A stretch of 64,000 nucleotides of DNA from Symbiodinium natans (GCA_905221605.1 CAJNDS010002149.1:353972-417971), one strand, 5' to 3'; numbered from the stretch's first letter, positions 27,652 through 40,207 are shown. The notes: generated by a model not told the origin, from the letters alone. Numbers and translations are program-made.

Positions 27652-30084
27652 TTACCGCAGTCGCAAGCTTTCCAGGGCGACGTCCGCGAAAGCTGGCGGA
27701 TAGTGCTGCGTTGCTTTGAGATCAAAGTTTCGTGAATGATCTCCCTTGCAGGTACATGCAAATGTTTCGGACATTGTTCGCACAAACTGTTCATCGTTCG
27801 ACATCAGTTTCCAAATCTTTCGGATAGGTAATCCATCTCTGCCTACCAAGCCTGAAACACAGCCGTGCACTTCGCCAGTGTAATGGGTTCTTTGCTTTGC
27901 AAACGAACGGGTGCTTGCCCATCCCCAGTAGGCACACCTCTGCGGCCATTCTATGACCCATACCCCCACTTGCGGGTGGTTCACCATCACTAAGAAGCTC
28001 CGCCAGAGCTTGCGATGCACCGTGAACAAAGCTTGTAGATGGTCCTGATAGCCCGGCCGATCTTCGTGTCGCCGTTGGTACGGGCTACCTCCGGTACAAG
28101 GAGTGCTGCTCCAGAAAACAACCTTCATCCCCCATTCTCTCGCAACATTCATTGTAGACATGACCCGCTCCACGGTGTCATTCGAGGTTCCGTCAACCCC
28201 TTGAGTAATCGGCAGGACAAATACTTGGTGCACACTTCCTTGCAAGTACAGATTCGAACGTGAACTCGTGCAAAACTCGATCAGCAAAGTTGAATATTCA
28301 GTCTCGAGTTCGCATAGCCGACAGAAAGCTTCATATTCGAGGTTGTCCGGCCCGAGTACAGAATCTAGCACTCCAGACAGCAACAAGCAAGACCTGACTG
28401 CTGGGACCTCTCGGAAATCGATGTTGGTGACATCTTCTAGTCCGAGGGTTGCTGTATGCTTTGCTGTTTGGAGGCGATTTAAATTCTTTGTGAGAAGATC
28501 GCTCACATTCTCGGTTCCGGCCACTCCCTCTACGGCTAACTCGCCGCTATGGACACGGTCTTGGATAAAGCACAACCTCAAGTCTATATGCCGCATGCGC
28601 CTGAGTAGCCCCTCCATGCTGGCGATTTGCCTAGCTGAGGCAGAGTCAGTGTACACGCGGTGGGGTTTCTGGAGGGTGCCCCAGATATGCGCCGTCAATT
28701 GCGCAAGTCCTGCCACCTCTTTCGCTGCCTCGGCGATGGCAAACAACTCTGCCTCTGCTGAGCTGAGTGCCACGACGCTCTGCAGGCGGCTGTACCCCTT
28801 TATGCAGTACCACAGACCGTCCACTGCAATGTAGATCACTCCGCCACTGGTGCTCTTCCGGGCTACGCTCATCTCGCTGCCCCAATTGCTGTCGCAATAG
28901 GCTACCAGGCTGGCATTCTCCCCCTCATTGGTCTTGCCATCTCCGAGCGGGAAGATTTGATCTAACAGCGGAAACGCTGCTAACCATCGCAGGAACTTGC
29001 GAAGTGCATCTTCATGCACTTGCCGTGGCATGCTTTGTCCGCGCGACAACATGGAGTGAAAGTACGTTATATCTGAGCGAGTTTGACAGAGCCAGCCTAT
29101 CTTCCCTAGGCAACTTCGGAACCGTGAGGCTTCACTGGACAGCTCCTTTGAAGGCTCTTCAACACTCTCCTCATCGTACATACTCCTGATGTCGGGTGTC
29201 GTCAAGGATGCTTTTACGGTGGATATGTCCCATCCGAAGGATGTAAAGACCGACTTCACATACTCAGGCTTCACCCCAAGCATGATTTGTCGTCCATCCC
29301 AACGGATTAAACGGCCGAGGAATTCCATCTGCCCATCTTCGATCAGCCTCCCTGTCACTTTGACTTTCAAGACTGAACTCAGGGCTTCGTGGACGTACTC
29401 GAACCCTTTCTCGGTAGAGGACACAATGAGCAAATCATCCACGTACGCTAACATGATGATATACTCCCATCCGGATTCAAGGTTGACCCATCCGCTGAAA
29501 AGCGTCGGTTCAAGCGGACTCGCTTGTAAGCCTAGTGCAGATACGATCCTGTTCAGGTGTCGCTGCCAGCTAAGGCTAGCGGAACGCAAACCGTAGAGCG
29601 CTTTCTCTAGTATCAAGTACGCGGTTTCGCCGCTCTCGAGCGCGAATGTGCTTGGCAACTCGATAATGGTGGGTTCCACTACCTGCGCAAAGAGAAACGC
29701 GGTGGAGATGTCGAGGCCGTAAGCCCGCATCTTTCCCTTCGCCGCCCGTGCAAGGACGATCTTGAGGGCTTCCACCGACGCAGTATTAGAACTCAACCCC
29801 AAATCGAGTGCGGATGGTCGGCCATGAGCAAAATCCTTAGCGACTATCCTTGCTCGGACTAGTCCTGGGGCCTTCTGAGTGAGGACCCATCGGGACTTGA
29901 CCGTCCGACAGTTTGGGTTGGCTTTGCGGTATTCATCAATCTCGCTCTTTGATCTTGCATAACCAACTTTCAGACTATCGAGCGCATTCACCTCTTTCTT
30001 GATTCCTTGCCATGTCTCTTCAGGATCCAGCTGAAAACCTTCCAGGTCATCGTAGCTGGCTCTAGGTCGACTCACCCAGAGAGT
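27652..30084 (-). CDS. Copia EF polyprotein, 3' part: RT, RNase H, C-terminal extension
   Basis: About 810 codons in one open frame to the TAA at 27652. RT motifs: VKSRWVLTQK, GLDISTAFLFA (first Asp), ALYGLRSA, and AYVDDLLIV (catalytic YVDD). RNase H: AYCDSNWG, STSGGVIY, SSAEAELFAI, YTDSAS and LLTKNL, typical of copia. After RNase H about 250 more residues include FWSSTPCTGGSPYQ and VWVIEWPQRCAYW, an extra domain not normal for Ty1. The apparent frame upstream of 30084 runs into the 16.2-kb insert and is an artefact. Confidence 0.92.
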   Translation of the reverse strand, partial: TLWVSRPRASYDDLEGFQLDPEETWQGIKKEVNALDSLKVGYARSKSEIDEYRKANPNCRTVKSRWVLTQKAPGLVRARIVAKDFAHGRPSALDLGLSSNTASVEALKIVLARAAKGKMRAYGLDISTAFLFAQVVEPTIIELPSTFALESGETAYLILEKALYGLRSASLSWQRHLNRIVSALGLQASPLEPTLFSGWVNLESGWEYIIMLAYVDDLLIVSSTEKGFEYVHEALSSVLKVKVTGRLIEDGQMEFLGRLIRWDGRQIMLGVKPEYVKSVFTSFGWDISTVKASLTTPDIRSMYDEESVEEPSKELSSEASRFRSCLGKIGWLCQTRSDITYFHSMLSRGQSMPRQVHEDALRKFLRWLAAFPLLDQIFPLGDGKTNEGENASLVAYCDSNWGSEMSVARKSTSGGVIYIAVDGLWYCIKGYSRLQSVVALSSAEAELFAIAEAAKEVAGLAQLTAHIWGTLQKPHRVYTDSASARQIASMEGLLRRMRHIDLRLCFIQDRVHSGELAVEGVAGTENVSDLLTKNLNRLQTAKHTATLGLEDVTNIDFREVPAVRSCLLLSGVLDSVLGPDNLEYEAFCRLCELETEYSTLLIEFCTSSRSNLYLQGSVHQVFVLPITQGVDGTSNDTVERVMSTMNVAREWGMKVVFWSSTPCTGGSPYQRRHEDRPGYQDHLQALFTVHRKLWRSFLVMVNHPQVGVWVIEWPQRCAYWGWASTRSFAKQRTHYTGEVHGCVSGLVGRDGLPIRKIWKLMSNDEQFVRTMSETFACTCKGDHSRNFDLKATQHYPPAFADVALESLRLR
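30077..30084. repeat. Target site duplication, left (CAGAGAGT)
   Basis: Octamer at the left edge of the 16.2-kb insert, identical to 46286-46293. Copia D has the uninterrupted site once, at 59472-59479 (reverse complement). Confidence 0.9.
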
Positions 30085-30090
30085 GGGCGC

Positions 30091-30157
30091 CACTTCCAAG
30101 GTGCACGCGCGCGCGCTTCCAAGGTGCACGCGCCGTCTGTGTCCAAGGTGCACGCGC
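30091..30157 (+). repeat. Left subterminal array (TTCCAAGGTGCACGCG x3)
   Basis: Three tandem copies of a 16-20-bp unit (CTTCCAAGGTGCACGCGC and variants) within 75 bp of the left edge. Confidence 0.85.
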
Positions 30158-32000
30158 AACGTTGGGGACCTGCGCAGGGCCGAGTGTTCTTGTACCCTGA
30201 AGCTTCAACCGTAAACCCTTAACCCTAGGGCCCAAGATGTGGGGTTGCTATGGAGCCATGTGAGCAACTGTCACAGTCTTATGCAGACACTATACTCCTG
30301 GCCAGCCTCTTCCACAGGTTCATCTGGCTTATCCGAGTTGTGATTCTTGACATGTTGCAGTTGCCGTTGTGTGTTATCCGCCGGCGTTTGGCCGACTGCC
30401 TCACATCCTACAGCAATAGGCTTGTGATGCAAGGCGGCACTCCGTATAGCATAGCATACCACTGTCGTAAGGCAAAACATGCCGCATCATGCAGTCTTCA
30501 ACACAGCAACGAGCCAGAGTAGCTGCAATACTTTGAAACTAAAGCAGCTTCAACCTTAGCGAATGTTCCATGACTAGTCAGTCTGTCCCCTAGCACCTAC
30601 AGTTTCAACTCTCGAACTTTACCACCGCTTGGTAGCTCTGCAGATTTTTCGAATTCGAAGATGCCGCTCCAGCGCTGTGACGCCTGGGGGCCATGACCCT
30701 CGGCCCCAAAAGAATGGGGCGTTAGAAGCGCCGGCTTGGTGTCTGCTTGGCAGTCAACTAAAGTCTTGAATCCGTCTGAGCATCCTTCGGAGTAGATACT
30801 GAGTAGATTGCGCTATTCTGCGTCTTTCAAAGAGAGAGTCGGATTCAAAACTCTGGCCATGGCGGTGCACATGAGCCCCTTAAGTTCCCTTTACACAGCA
30901 TTCCAGGAGCCCAAAGCTCTAGAATCAAACCCCTATAGAGCCCAAACCCTATAGAATGCTAGGCTCAGTAGATCCCGAAGCCCAAATGGCCCCTCTGCAC
31001 ATAAAGGGGGGGGGGGGGTCCTTACGATTCAAGGGTCCCTACAACTCTTTGGGAGCTGCTCAGGGTATCTTCTCCTCCTTGTGGCCCTTCCGGCGGCGAC
31101 CGGGGAGCCGCGCGGGCCTTTGAGCACGCCGATTATAAGGGGGGGCGTCTTTAGCTCGCGATAGATACCTTATAAGAACCACAAACCTCCAGCTGCAGGT
31201 TATGGGATTCTTAGACTACCCGAAATGAGGCTTCGGGCTCCTAAGAGAGAGAGAAAGAGATAGAGAGAGAGAGAGAGATTATATATTATGCATATTTGTT
31301 CTATATGTTTGTTATATATTTATTTGTGTATGTATTTTATTTACATATATATATATATATGTATAGAGAGATGCATGTTCATGTTCATTCTACTATAGTG
31401 TTTGGTTGCATTATTCTTTGGATCGCCCCTCAAAAGTCCTTGAGACTGCGAGGCCTTGCCCTGAGGATGCCACGGTCATGAGCTGCTCGGCCACTTGGGA
31501 TGTAAGTGAGGATGTTGGGATTTTGGGCTCTGGACATTAAGGGTCTAGGGTTATATAGGGATTAGGGATTAGGGCTTGGGGTTTAGGGTTTCGGGTTTCG
31601 GCTTGAGTTTATGGGCTCTGGACCTCTGTGCCGATTGCTGTTCGGGGTTTCTGCTGGTTTCCAACACTCCAACAGCGAAGCTTCCCCCCGAGGATCCATG
31701 TACCTACACAGCATGTACTTGGGCCCTAAAGCTAGTATACAGGAACCCCCTTAAGGCCCAAGAATATACTTTCTATGCACGTGGATCCATAGGGTTCGGT
31801 TGCTGGGTTGAAGTTTGGAAAGGTCCCAGTCCCCAACCCCGGTCCAGCAAGTCCCAGAAGGCTTGAAAGCAGAGCAGCTGCAACTAAGATGTACCACTCG
31901 GCTTCAGCTACAAGCAGTGCTTAGTCTTGCTGTATCGTCTTAAGGCATGATCCCAACATGATCTGCGTCTGCAAGGTGTAGTCCTTGTCCCTCCAAAATT
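30158..32000. other. Noncoding DNA with simple repeats
   Basis: No gene supported. Contains an 11-bp G-run near 31008-31018, an AG-rich microsatellite (about 31241-31278), an AT dinucleotide run (about 31345-31361) and TTTAGGG-like units (31553-31600). Confidence 0.6.
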
Positions 32001-32097
32001 TGCCAGGCCTGGTGTTCGGAAGTGGTTCCGAACTCCCGCGCCACGATGGGGGGCAGCCCCTGTGCAAGGTGGATCGGCTTGATCTCCGCTGTAGAGG

Positions 32098-32156
32098 ATT
32101 TAGGTTTAGGGTGTAGTAGGGGTTTAGGGTTTAGGGTTTAGGGTTTAGGTTTAGGG
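32098..32156 (+). repeat. TTTAGGG tract
   Basis: Several consecutive TTTAGGG units in duplication copy 1. The second copy (near 40170-40212) has one unit fewer, which shows slippage after duplication. Further tracts lie at 34386-34426 and 37388-37418 (as CCCTAAA). Confidence 0.9.
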
Positions 32157-32159
32157 CTT

Positions 32160-34953
32160 TGGTGCTCCGCGCAAAAGGGTTTAGGGTTTTTCTGGGAGTC
32201 TTGGCTGGAGTGTTGTGGGACATGTACTGGTGTGACATAGGCTTCCACATCAGCAGGCCAGTCGAAGGCTTGCCAAATCTTCACAACCTGCATCTCAAAC
32301 AAACCGGAAAAAGTGTGTGCCCTCGGTTTGGGATTGGGATGGTTTATAGGAACAATCCTTGAGAGGGATGAGAGTGCCCCGAGTATTCAGAACCGGAGAG
32401 AAGTGTGTGTCCTAGGTTTGGGATGTAAGGTTTGGAAATTCAGGCCAGGGTCTATAGGCCTTCAGTCTTGCGGAACTGTTAGAACAAGGGGCAAAGATCG
32501 ACCCATAACAGCCTCCCATGAAAGCTGCCCGGCAAGCTCTCTGCAAAGGCCGTGACCGGTTCAGGGTTCAGGTTCGGGCAGGAGGAGCCTCTTAAAAGGG
32601 CTACAAGAGTTTAGTGTTTAGGGTTTGCCGGCAGCCTCCAAAGTCCGTTGCTCAAAAAGGGTTTAGGGCTTAGGGTTCATAAGATCGACTGTGCTCATGA
32701 GTATTTTCTTGATGGCTCTGGGAATCCAGCAAGTTTTGGAAGCCGTCCAGACTCGACATGAAAGCGTCGTGCCAGGACATCCAGAGAGGCATGGGCCCCC
32801 AATGCACCTGCCACCCAGCTGCAGGTAACTCCCTCCCCCCTCCCCCCACGAAAAGAAGGGCTTGCTGTGGACCATTCTGTTTTGGGGCTAGAGACATAAA
32901 GAGAGCCCGAAGAAGGCCGGAAGCTTCAGGATAAAAGGTGCAGATTTGCCCCATGCGGTGTTGGTGTAAGCCTCTCGTACCACGATGAAGGGCACTTGTA
33001 AGCCGGGCATTCGTCATTTACTTCCAGGTTCTCCGGACCGAGACCATGTAGAAGCGAAGATGCTTTGGGCTTGAGGGCGGGCGATACTGATGCTGCGTTT
33101 TCTTTTGGCACGCGCAGTGGTCCACTTATTAAGCGATCTGAGGCTACGACAGCAGCTACGAGCGTGAGCTGAGGACATGCAGGCTGGATTGGGCGCGCAC
33201 AGTGGCCCTTACCGGCATGGGCGATTTTCACCCTATAACCCCTTACAAAGGCCCTTTTTGGGGTTGAGTATGGAGATTATAGGGCCTAGTAGCCCATCCT
33301 ATTCGGGGACTCTTTCTAAGTAGCTTCGTGCGGAGCCCGGCGTCATCGCCTGTCTTGAGTGTATACCGGCAGTGAGCTGTCCTGACCCTGCACATCTCAA
33401 GTTTCTCAAGAACCTGTCAAGCTGGTCATTGGAGAGGCGTCGCCTTGCTTGTCCGAGTTGTTTGTGAGTACCAGACATTGCCAGCCTCCGCCAGGCTCCT
33501 CAAGTACCAAGTGCCCAAAGCCCTCAGAGCAACATACCTACATTTGCCTGAAGTTCCAGAATTTTTACCCTAAGCCAGCCTAAGCCTCTCGTGAAGTCTT
33601 TCTTTCAGGTCTCCGTGCCCCAAAGATGAAGGCGAGTCAGTGACCACCTTCAGCGAGGAGGCGACGGGGGCTGGGTGAGGAGGGTCCCTTCCGTGGCGTC
33701 AGATCCTTTTACAGTGTCACGTTATAGGACTTTCCCTTCTATAGGGCTTCAGGTTGTAGGACTCACTGGGCTTGCAGAGATGTTTGGGTTCAGAAGTTCA
33801 GGGTTCGGGTTCCATGGAAACCAGATCAAATTCAAAATTGGGGTCATATACCCTACACTTCCATAATTCCTACCAAGGTATATGAACCATAAGCCTGTTA
33901 GGAATCATTTGGTCCTTCAAGGGCATTGGCTTCAAGGGAATTGGGAGTTTGAAATCCCGGCCGTATAAGCCTTTGCGGCCATGAGACTGGGGAGGCGGGT
34001 CGCTGTTTCGGCGTCGCGGGCCACTTGGACAAAAGACCCCAGCTTCCACGACGACTTTGCCGGGCTCAGGGGAGTTCAGTGTTCAGGCGTTTAAGACGTC
34101 CAGCTTCCACGATGACTTTGCAGGGCGTAGTGGAGTTTAGGGTTCAGGGGAGTAGGGCTTGACGTCGAGTAGAAGAGCTTGACATCGAGTAGATGAACTG
34201 TCCAGCACACACCTTTGCTTGCGCGTGGCCTATGGTTTTGGATGTTCACCCTTACCCTAGCAGTCCTTTAGGGACTGTTACTACAAGGGGGAACATCCCT
34301 ATGGTGGTGAAGGCAGCGACACCTGCCGCGCCGACCAGCTGACGGGGAAGACGTCCCAGCCTCAGTGCCAGGTCCCTGTTTATCGTGTTTAGGGTTTAGT
34401 TTAGGGTTTAGGGTTTAGGGTTTAGGTTCATCAAGTCTCTTCTTTCTAGGCCACGCTAGAGCAATTATGGCCATTGAAACCGTTGAGCCCGCACTTGCAC
34501 TTTCCACACCCTCGTCATCTGGAGGGAAGCAGATAGTCTTTGCAGTGAGCACCTGGATAAGTTTTGGGCTTTTCAGTTTTCTGACGGAAACATTCACCAA
34601 ACTGCAACGTTCCCCAGGTAGTCTTTAGGGTCGAGGGTTTAAGGTTGCAAGGGCTGAAGGTTCACAGTGCCTCAGGAGTAGACTTTGGGGCCAAACTCAA
34701 CAGACAGGAACCCCTTTGCAGCTCAGCTCAGGCATTCGGGCTCGCCCTCCTTTTTGACCATTTCGGGAAAATAAGGCTACATGCTCCTGGCGACACCCTC
34801 CACCCTCAAAACACCCTGGAACGTTGCATCCCCCATGCTAAACCCTAAACCCTGGACCCAAAACCCAAAACCCTAAATCCTGAGCCCTGAGCCCGAAAGG
34901 CTGAAGACCTTTTGGCTGAGCAGGCAGGCATGCCCGCAACATGAGCAGCAGGT

Positions 34954-34991
<38 letters not shown>

Positions 34992-35226
34992 CCAGCAGCA
35001 GCTCTAGCAGCAGCAACACCAGTAGTTTTCAGGCAATCAATCATCGCCACAGCAGTTCTAAAGCAATGAATGATCGCCACCGCAGATAGAGCGGCCTGAG
35101 GAGATCAGCTGCAGTCGTGCCAGCGGGCGTCGGCGCGCAGTCAGCAGGCTCGGCGGAAGACCCGACAGGCCCGTCTTCGGACGGGCCCCTCGGGACCTCT
35201 GCTGAGACTGGTCGGCAGCTGCTGTC
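32160..35226. other. Upstream noncoding part of duplication copy 1
   Basis: No gene supported. It holds scattered TTTAGGG-like units and a CAG run (34960-34990) that only looks like poly-alanine on the minus strand. It may contain upstream exons or the promoter of the kinase gene; none recognised. Confidence 0.5.
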
Positions 35227-37027
35227 ATGGCGGAGGAAGATGCTGAGTTTAAGAAGGCCAGGCTGTGCAACTTGCGGTCTGAAAGCTCGGTCGGGGGGTA
35301 TTTAGTCCACGGGCCCCAAGGGACACGGTTTTCCCCCTGAACTGCTTTGTCGTAGAGACGACTGTACACTGATGTAGCTCATTTTGTATGAATCCTGTGG
35401 GCGAGGGCAAGAACTTCCATACAAGAGCTCTGTCCCCTGATCAGGAATGGGAGGATTTCATCACTGACCTTGGAGCTGGCCGCTTCAACTCCGTGCGGCT
35501 TTTGGGCGCCGGTGGAATGGGCGCAGCGTTCGTCTTCCGGAGTGCGGAAGACTTCGGAGAACGCGCTTTGAAGGTTTCCTTGGCACCTGACACGGGGCCA
35601 ACTAGCGCGGAACTCCGCCAGGCCGGAGGATTCTTTCGGGGGGGCAATTTCGTAACATGCGTGTCAGGGGCAGTTTAGGGTTCAGGATGTGCAAAATCAT
35701 GGACCTGCACGTGCCAGGAGGCTCAGATGATGGAAGGATTGAGACATCCTAACATGGTGCAGATCTATGAGTGGGGTCGAATCAGGGGACACTCGGCTGA
35801 AACCAGTATTCGGGGTGCAGGGTGAGTGTTTTCGGATATCAGGAATCTGAACACGACACTGGGGCTAGTGGGCTGCACGGCGAGGAATCCACTACATATC
35901 CATGGAGCTGCTGCAGTCCGACCTGTATGTCACGATCGCAGAGAGTGGCGCTTTCGGCATGGAGCGAGCGGCCTTCGTTCTGGGACCTATGCTGGGGTTT
36001 AGGGTTTAGGGTTTCGGGCGTAGGTTTTATTAGGGTTGTATTCTTAGACACTTAAAACCCATTTTCGCTAGCCTTAAAGAAACCAGGCAAAGCTCTAAAC
36101 TCAAAAGTCCCAAGAAATGCCGAATACACACGCCCAAGGCCTCTTTCAAACCTGAACTGGTCATCATCACCATCACGTGGCCGATAAATCAAAGAGGATC
36201 TCATGCACAGGGACGTCAAGACGCAGAATATTTTCTTGAGCGGCCATGTGGCAAAGCTGGGAGATCTTGGGCTGGTCTGTCCGAGTTGCGAGGCAGAGTA
36301 ATTCGCAAATCCCGCCAAAGCCCAAAGCGTAAACCCCTTCCCGCCATGTCATCCCCTCCTCGTACTTGACTTCCCCTGTCTGCAGGGTGACAGCATCGCT
36401 GGCACGCCCAACTATCTACCCTGGGCGATGTGGCACGCTGAAGAGCCAATGTCGCCGCGGGCTGATCAGTTCGGCGCAGCGTGTGTTTTGCGCCGTGGCT
36501 ACAACATGTCAATCTAGCATTTGGCCTTATGAAGCTATAGTCAGACTCAGTCCCTGTCAACCCGACACCAGATTGAGACGTAGACCCAACTTCAGTGACC
36601 CGACGTTGCTCTTGCATCCAGGTATGAGATGGTCGAGGGCGTGATGGCTTTTCCGGCGTGCCCTGCGGGTGTTGAGGATGTGCCACAGCATCGCGCGCAC
36701 CACCGCACATGGCAGTCGCACGGCGGCCTGCTGTCATGGGCATTGGACGAGCTGTTCGGGCCTCGACTGCAGATCAAGGCAGTGGCCGCTCAGCTGTTTA
36801 GCGGCGCCCCACCAAACGAGACAGGCTCAGGGGCCGCGGCGGAGCGAGCCATCAAAAAGGCACGCCGCAAGGCAATGGCTCGGGGCAGCGATGAGGCTGG
36901 AGGTGCGGCCGTCATAACTCCTTCTCTCATAAACGAAGCCAACAAGCACCGGCGTCGCCGCCGAATGGCGGCGAAGCAGCGCGGTGCAGGTCCCGCTGAG
37001 GACCAGGCGGGCCGTTATGTAATGTAA
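35227..37027 (+). pseudogene. NEK-like protein kinase, copy 1 (exon deletion)
   Basis: Degenerate duplicate of the kinase gene at 43278-45116, with equivalent exons at 35227-35297, 35426-35621, 35718-35805, 35885-~35985, 36197-36274, 36386-36489 and 36622-37027. A 38-bp deletion near 35985 removes the last 37 bases of exon 4 (alpha-E helix, LLSALLYIHGQ in the intact copy) and the first base of the following GA donor. That destroys both frame and splice site. The other exons, including HRDVKTQNIF, are unchanged or nearly so. It could still be transcribed, but should not give an active kinase. Confidence 0.8.
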
Positions 37028-37777
37028 ATCCTCGCCGTATTATCACACTCAGTTCGCCCGCCCCCTGAATCATTCTGAACCAGGCAGTGTTGCCTACCGT
37101 ATTCGAAGATATTTTATGTTTACATCCCTGCACCAGGCAGCCTCGCCCCCGAGTCCGCGTCCAGGTCCAGCGGCAGGCGCGGTCGAGGAGGCCCGCAGTG
37201 AGGGGTCCCGCCCAAGCCCTGAACCAAACACTCACCCAAGCCCTAAACCCTACAAACCCTGAAAACCCTCACCGTCTCGTGGCACCCAAACGAGCGCGGG
37301 ACTCGTTTGGGTGTCAAGATCCTGGAAGTTAGCCCTAAACCCTGCGCCCTAAAGCCTAAAGCTTAAACCCTGAAGCCCAAAGCCTGAACCCTAAACCCTA
37401 AACCCTAAACCCTAAACCTCTCAGGACACATCCAAGCCCTGTGCACTCAGAGTACTCCCGCTCCCTGAATCAGGCAGCGTCGGCCGCGAGTCCACTGGCA
37501 GCCAGGGCAGCCATGGCCGTCGATGAGGCCGGCTCTCCAATTTGGGTTCTTTAGCAGCTCTCTCTTGCAAGCCCCGCCCTTTGCCCCTATCTGCCTGCGT
37601 CACAGGATATTGGGGAAGTCATGGCGGAGAGATTCGCGGAGCTGACGCTGACGCCTCTATGCACTTAGTGGCAGGAAACGGGAGCAAGACCTGGACCTGG
37701 GTGGGGGTGAGCGTTAAATAATTTGCCAGACATTTTGGAAGAGTTCATGGTTTCGGCTTCGGGACTTGGGCTTTCGT
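37028..37777. other. 3' flank of kinase copy 1
   Basis: No gene supported. Contains the hairpin unit 37281-37315 and a CCCTAAA tract (37388-37418). Confidence 0.5.
37281..37315. repeat. Hairpin repeat unit GGCACCCAAACGAG
   Basis: Inverted repeat with arms GGCACCCAAACGAG and CTCGTTTGGGTGTC and a 7-base loop. Related units occur at 45370-45404, 45909-45943 (15-bp perfect arms) and 45973-46007, each next to CCCTAAA-type sequence. Confidence 0.85.
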
Positions 37778-40064
37778 TTTAAGGCGGAAGGTCGGAGGGT
37801 TTGGGGGCGGCTGCAGGGTTGAGGGCTAGGGTTGAAGTTAGGAGATTGGGGCGCGGGTTTAGACGTCAGGGTTTCATGACGATCGAGGTTGCGGGGATGG
37901 GCGTTGGATCCCGGATCGAGTCCTAGTCAGATCCGAGGAGAAGCGTGGCGAGGGTCAGCGTCGTCGCTGCTCCCAGCTCCAGGTCATTCTTCCGCACCTC
38001 AACCAGGCTTCTTGGCGTGCATTATTCATTAACCCCTGCTGTCAGGCCGTAAATCGCTGAATGCTGTACCCTAAATTAAACCCTGATCCTACCCCCAATG
38101 GGAGGGCAGCGGCGGCGCCCCGCTGGCAGCAAGAGCAGCGCTTGCGACGATGGGCGCGCGCTGAAAGTTTCTAGGCTTGACGAAGCCGATTGTATAGACT
38201 ACAAAAGCGCCAAATCATTATCATAACAGTCGGGACAAGCTCGAAACTGCTACACCCTGAAACCCCGATACACCGCGCCTAAGTCCAAACAAATCGCCGA
38301 GGAGAGTGAGGCGGCTCCCCGCTGGGCACACCGTAGCCTGGTCTGCCCGGCCGGGCACGCCTAGGGGATGATGACAGACCGCTCGGCTCTCTCTCGAAAG
38401 CCTTTCAAAGAAAAGGGGACCTTGAATCTTCTTTGCCTGAAAATCCCCCTAACCCCTCTTGCCTCCCAGCAAATTTAACTACCCCCCCACCCTCAACCTT
38501 TGAAAGGGTCCGATAGCAGTAGCACGCCCCTGCCGCCTATTTGGCGCGCTGTCTACTTGGGACGGATTGAAGTGCGAAGTCAAAGAGGACAAATGCATCA
38601 GTCAGTGTGGAATCGACGGCGCACGTGCTCTGATAATTAACTCTATGCGAGTTTGAATTTGCTCCGAGGTCCTGGCTTCATACCTTGCCCGCTGCCTCAG
38701 GGGGTGGACACTGAGAAAGTTGGGAAGTTGGGGAGGGAGGAGTTTCAGGGCCGGAAAGTGTAACCCCCAAAAACACCTGAACCCCAAAAAACAGTGAGGT
38801 GTAAACCCCAAAACCCTCCAAGCTCTGAGCCCTGAGAACGCTTAAGCCGCCAGAAGCCCCGGACCCTAGAAAGCACGCTGAACCCGAAAAAGGCTAAGCG
38901 CCCCAAGCCCCGAGCCGGGCTCCATCAGGCCCCAAGATCTCCGACTTATCAACTTCTCAAGCTTTTCGTAAACACTCGTCGACACTAAGCGCCAGGCTTT
39001 TCGTGAAATTCCGATTTTGGGGTCGTGAACCTCGTAGTTCCCCAAACCCTAAACCCTCAACCCTGAACTCGAAAACCCCAATCTCCAAACCCCTTTGTTG
39101 TGGTGGCCTTAGGTCTTTTCAGGCACGTGGTGAGGCTGCAGCTGAGTTGACAAAGGCGGTGCTGTCTTGTTTCCTGGGTCCCCCTATCTGTAACGTGCTG
39201 CAGGAGGGTGCTTCAGTTTCAGTTTCAGTTTCCCTTGATCTAGTGTATCACCGGGTTGCAAACTAGACTAACCCGTCGCCGCATCTGACATCATGGACTT
39301 TGCCTGCCCCGTGCGAGTGTGAGAGTCCGCGGTTTGAGGGGACCGCCTGAAGCCCCGGAACCCCATGTACCCCAAACCCTCCCTAAGCGTGAAACCCTAA
39401 ACCCCCACAGGTACCCCAATGCCGCGACGCTCTTCAGCCGGCCGATCTTCTTCGCAAGGCCTCCGCTATGGGTGTTTCGGAACCCTGGAGGGTTTGTGGC
39501 TGAGGTTTAGGGGTTTAGGTCTGAGGGTTTAGGGTTCAGGGTCTTGGTTTAGGATCGATGCAGGGCTCAGGGGTTCAGGGTGGAGGTCTAGGGTTTCGGG
39601 TTTAGGGTTTAGACTTCTCGGGGAGGATTTTGGGGGCGTTGGGATTTCGGCTTGTCGGCTTTAGGGTTTAGGCTTAGGGCTTAGATTGCTCAGGGTTTCG
39701 GGTCTGGGATTTGGGCTTGTAGGGTTTAGGATCTGTCGAACCTTAAATCCCAAGTCTAGAAAAAAGCCCCCTGTGAGCCAACTCCGTCCTTGTAGTTTAA
39801 GGGACCACAAGGGCCCATAATTTAGTTCAACCCAAAAACCCAAAACCCTAAACCCTTTAACCGTACATTCAGGTAAGCCAGGCGCTGGCGACCCCGACTT
39901 TTCCGGCCTAAGGGACGGGCCTGTACCAAACCCTAAACCCTACCCTAAAACCCTAAACCTAAAGACCGTCGACCCTCAACCCCAAACCCTAAAGAGGCCG
40001 GAAGGGAGGGCCAAGAGCTGTAAGAAAACACATGCTTGGGAGTTTGACCTTGCAATGTTCTACA
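37778..40064. other. Unique spacer between the duplicated blocks
   Basis: 2.3 kb with no supported gene. It has several TTTAGGG or CCCTAAA-like stretches (39040-39070, 39500-39735, 39925-39990). It belongs to the first repeat unit (32001-40064) and has no counterpart after the second copy, so the second unit is truncated. Confidence 0.6.
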
Positions 40065-40207
40065 TGCCAGGCCTGGTGTTCGGAAGTGGTTCCGAACTCC
40101 CGCGCCACGATGGGGGGCAGCCCCTGTGCAAGGTGGATCGGCTTGATCTCCGCTGTAGAGGATTTAGGTTTAGGGTGTAGTAGGGGTTTAGGGTTTAGGG
40201 TTTAGGT

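Larger units (their letters stand above)
27450..30084 (-). mobile_element. Ty1/copia element EF, 3' part
   Basis: 3' part of a minus-strand copia element. It starts at the interruption point CAGAGAGT (30077-30084) and ends in the LTR stub at 27450. It is collinear with 59472-62133 of copia D in inverted orientation. The 5' part of the same element lies at 46286-53122. Confidence 0.92.
32001..37777 (+). repeat. Tandem segmental duplication, copy 1
   Basis: 5.8 kb nearly identical to 40065-45867. Differences seen: one extra TTTAGGG unit near 32140, a longer CAG run near 34970, a 38-bp deletion near 35985, a few substitutions, and a single-base indel near 37560. The kinase gene occupies 35227-37027. 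Confidence 0.95.

Noticed and set aside
30085..30159. N-terminal extension of the copia RT frame (RVHLG-like repeats)
   Set aside because: This is read-through into the subterminal array of the 16.2-kb insert; copia D shows the real upstream protein.
34960..35080. Poly-alanine protein on the minus strand
   Set aside because: It is a CAG run whose length differs between the two duplicated copies; no supporting domain.
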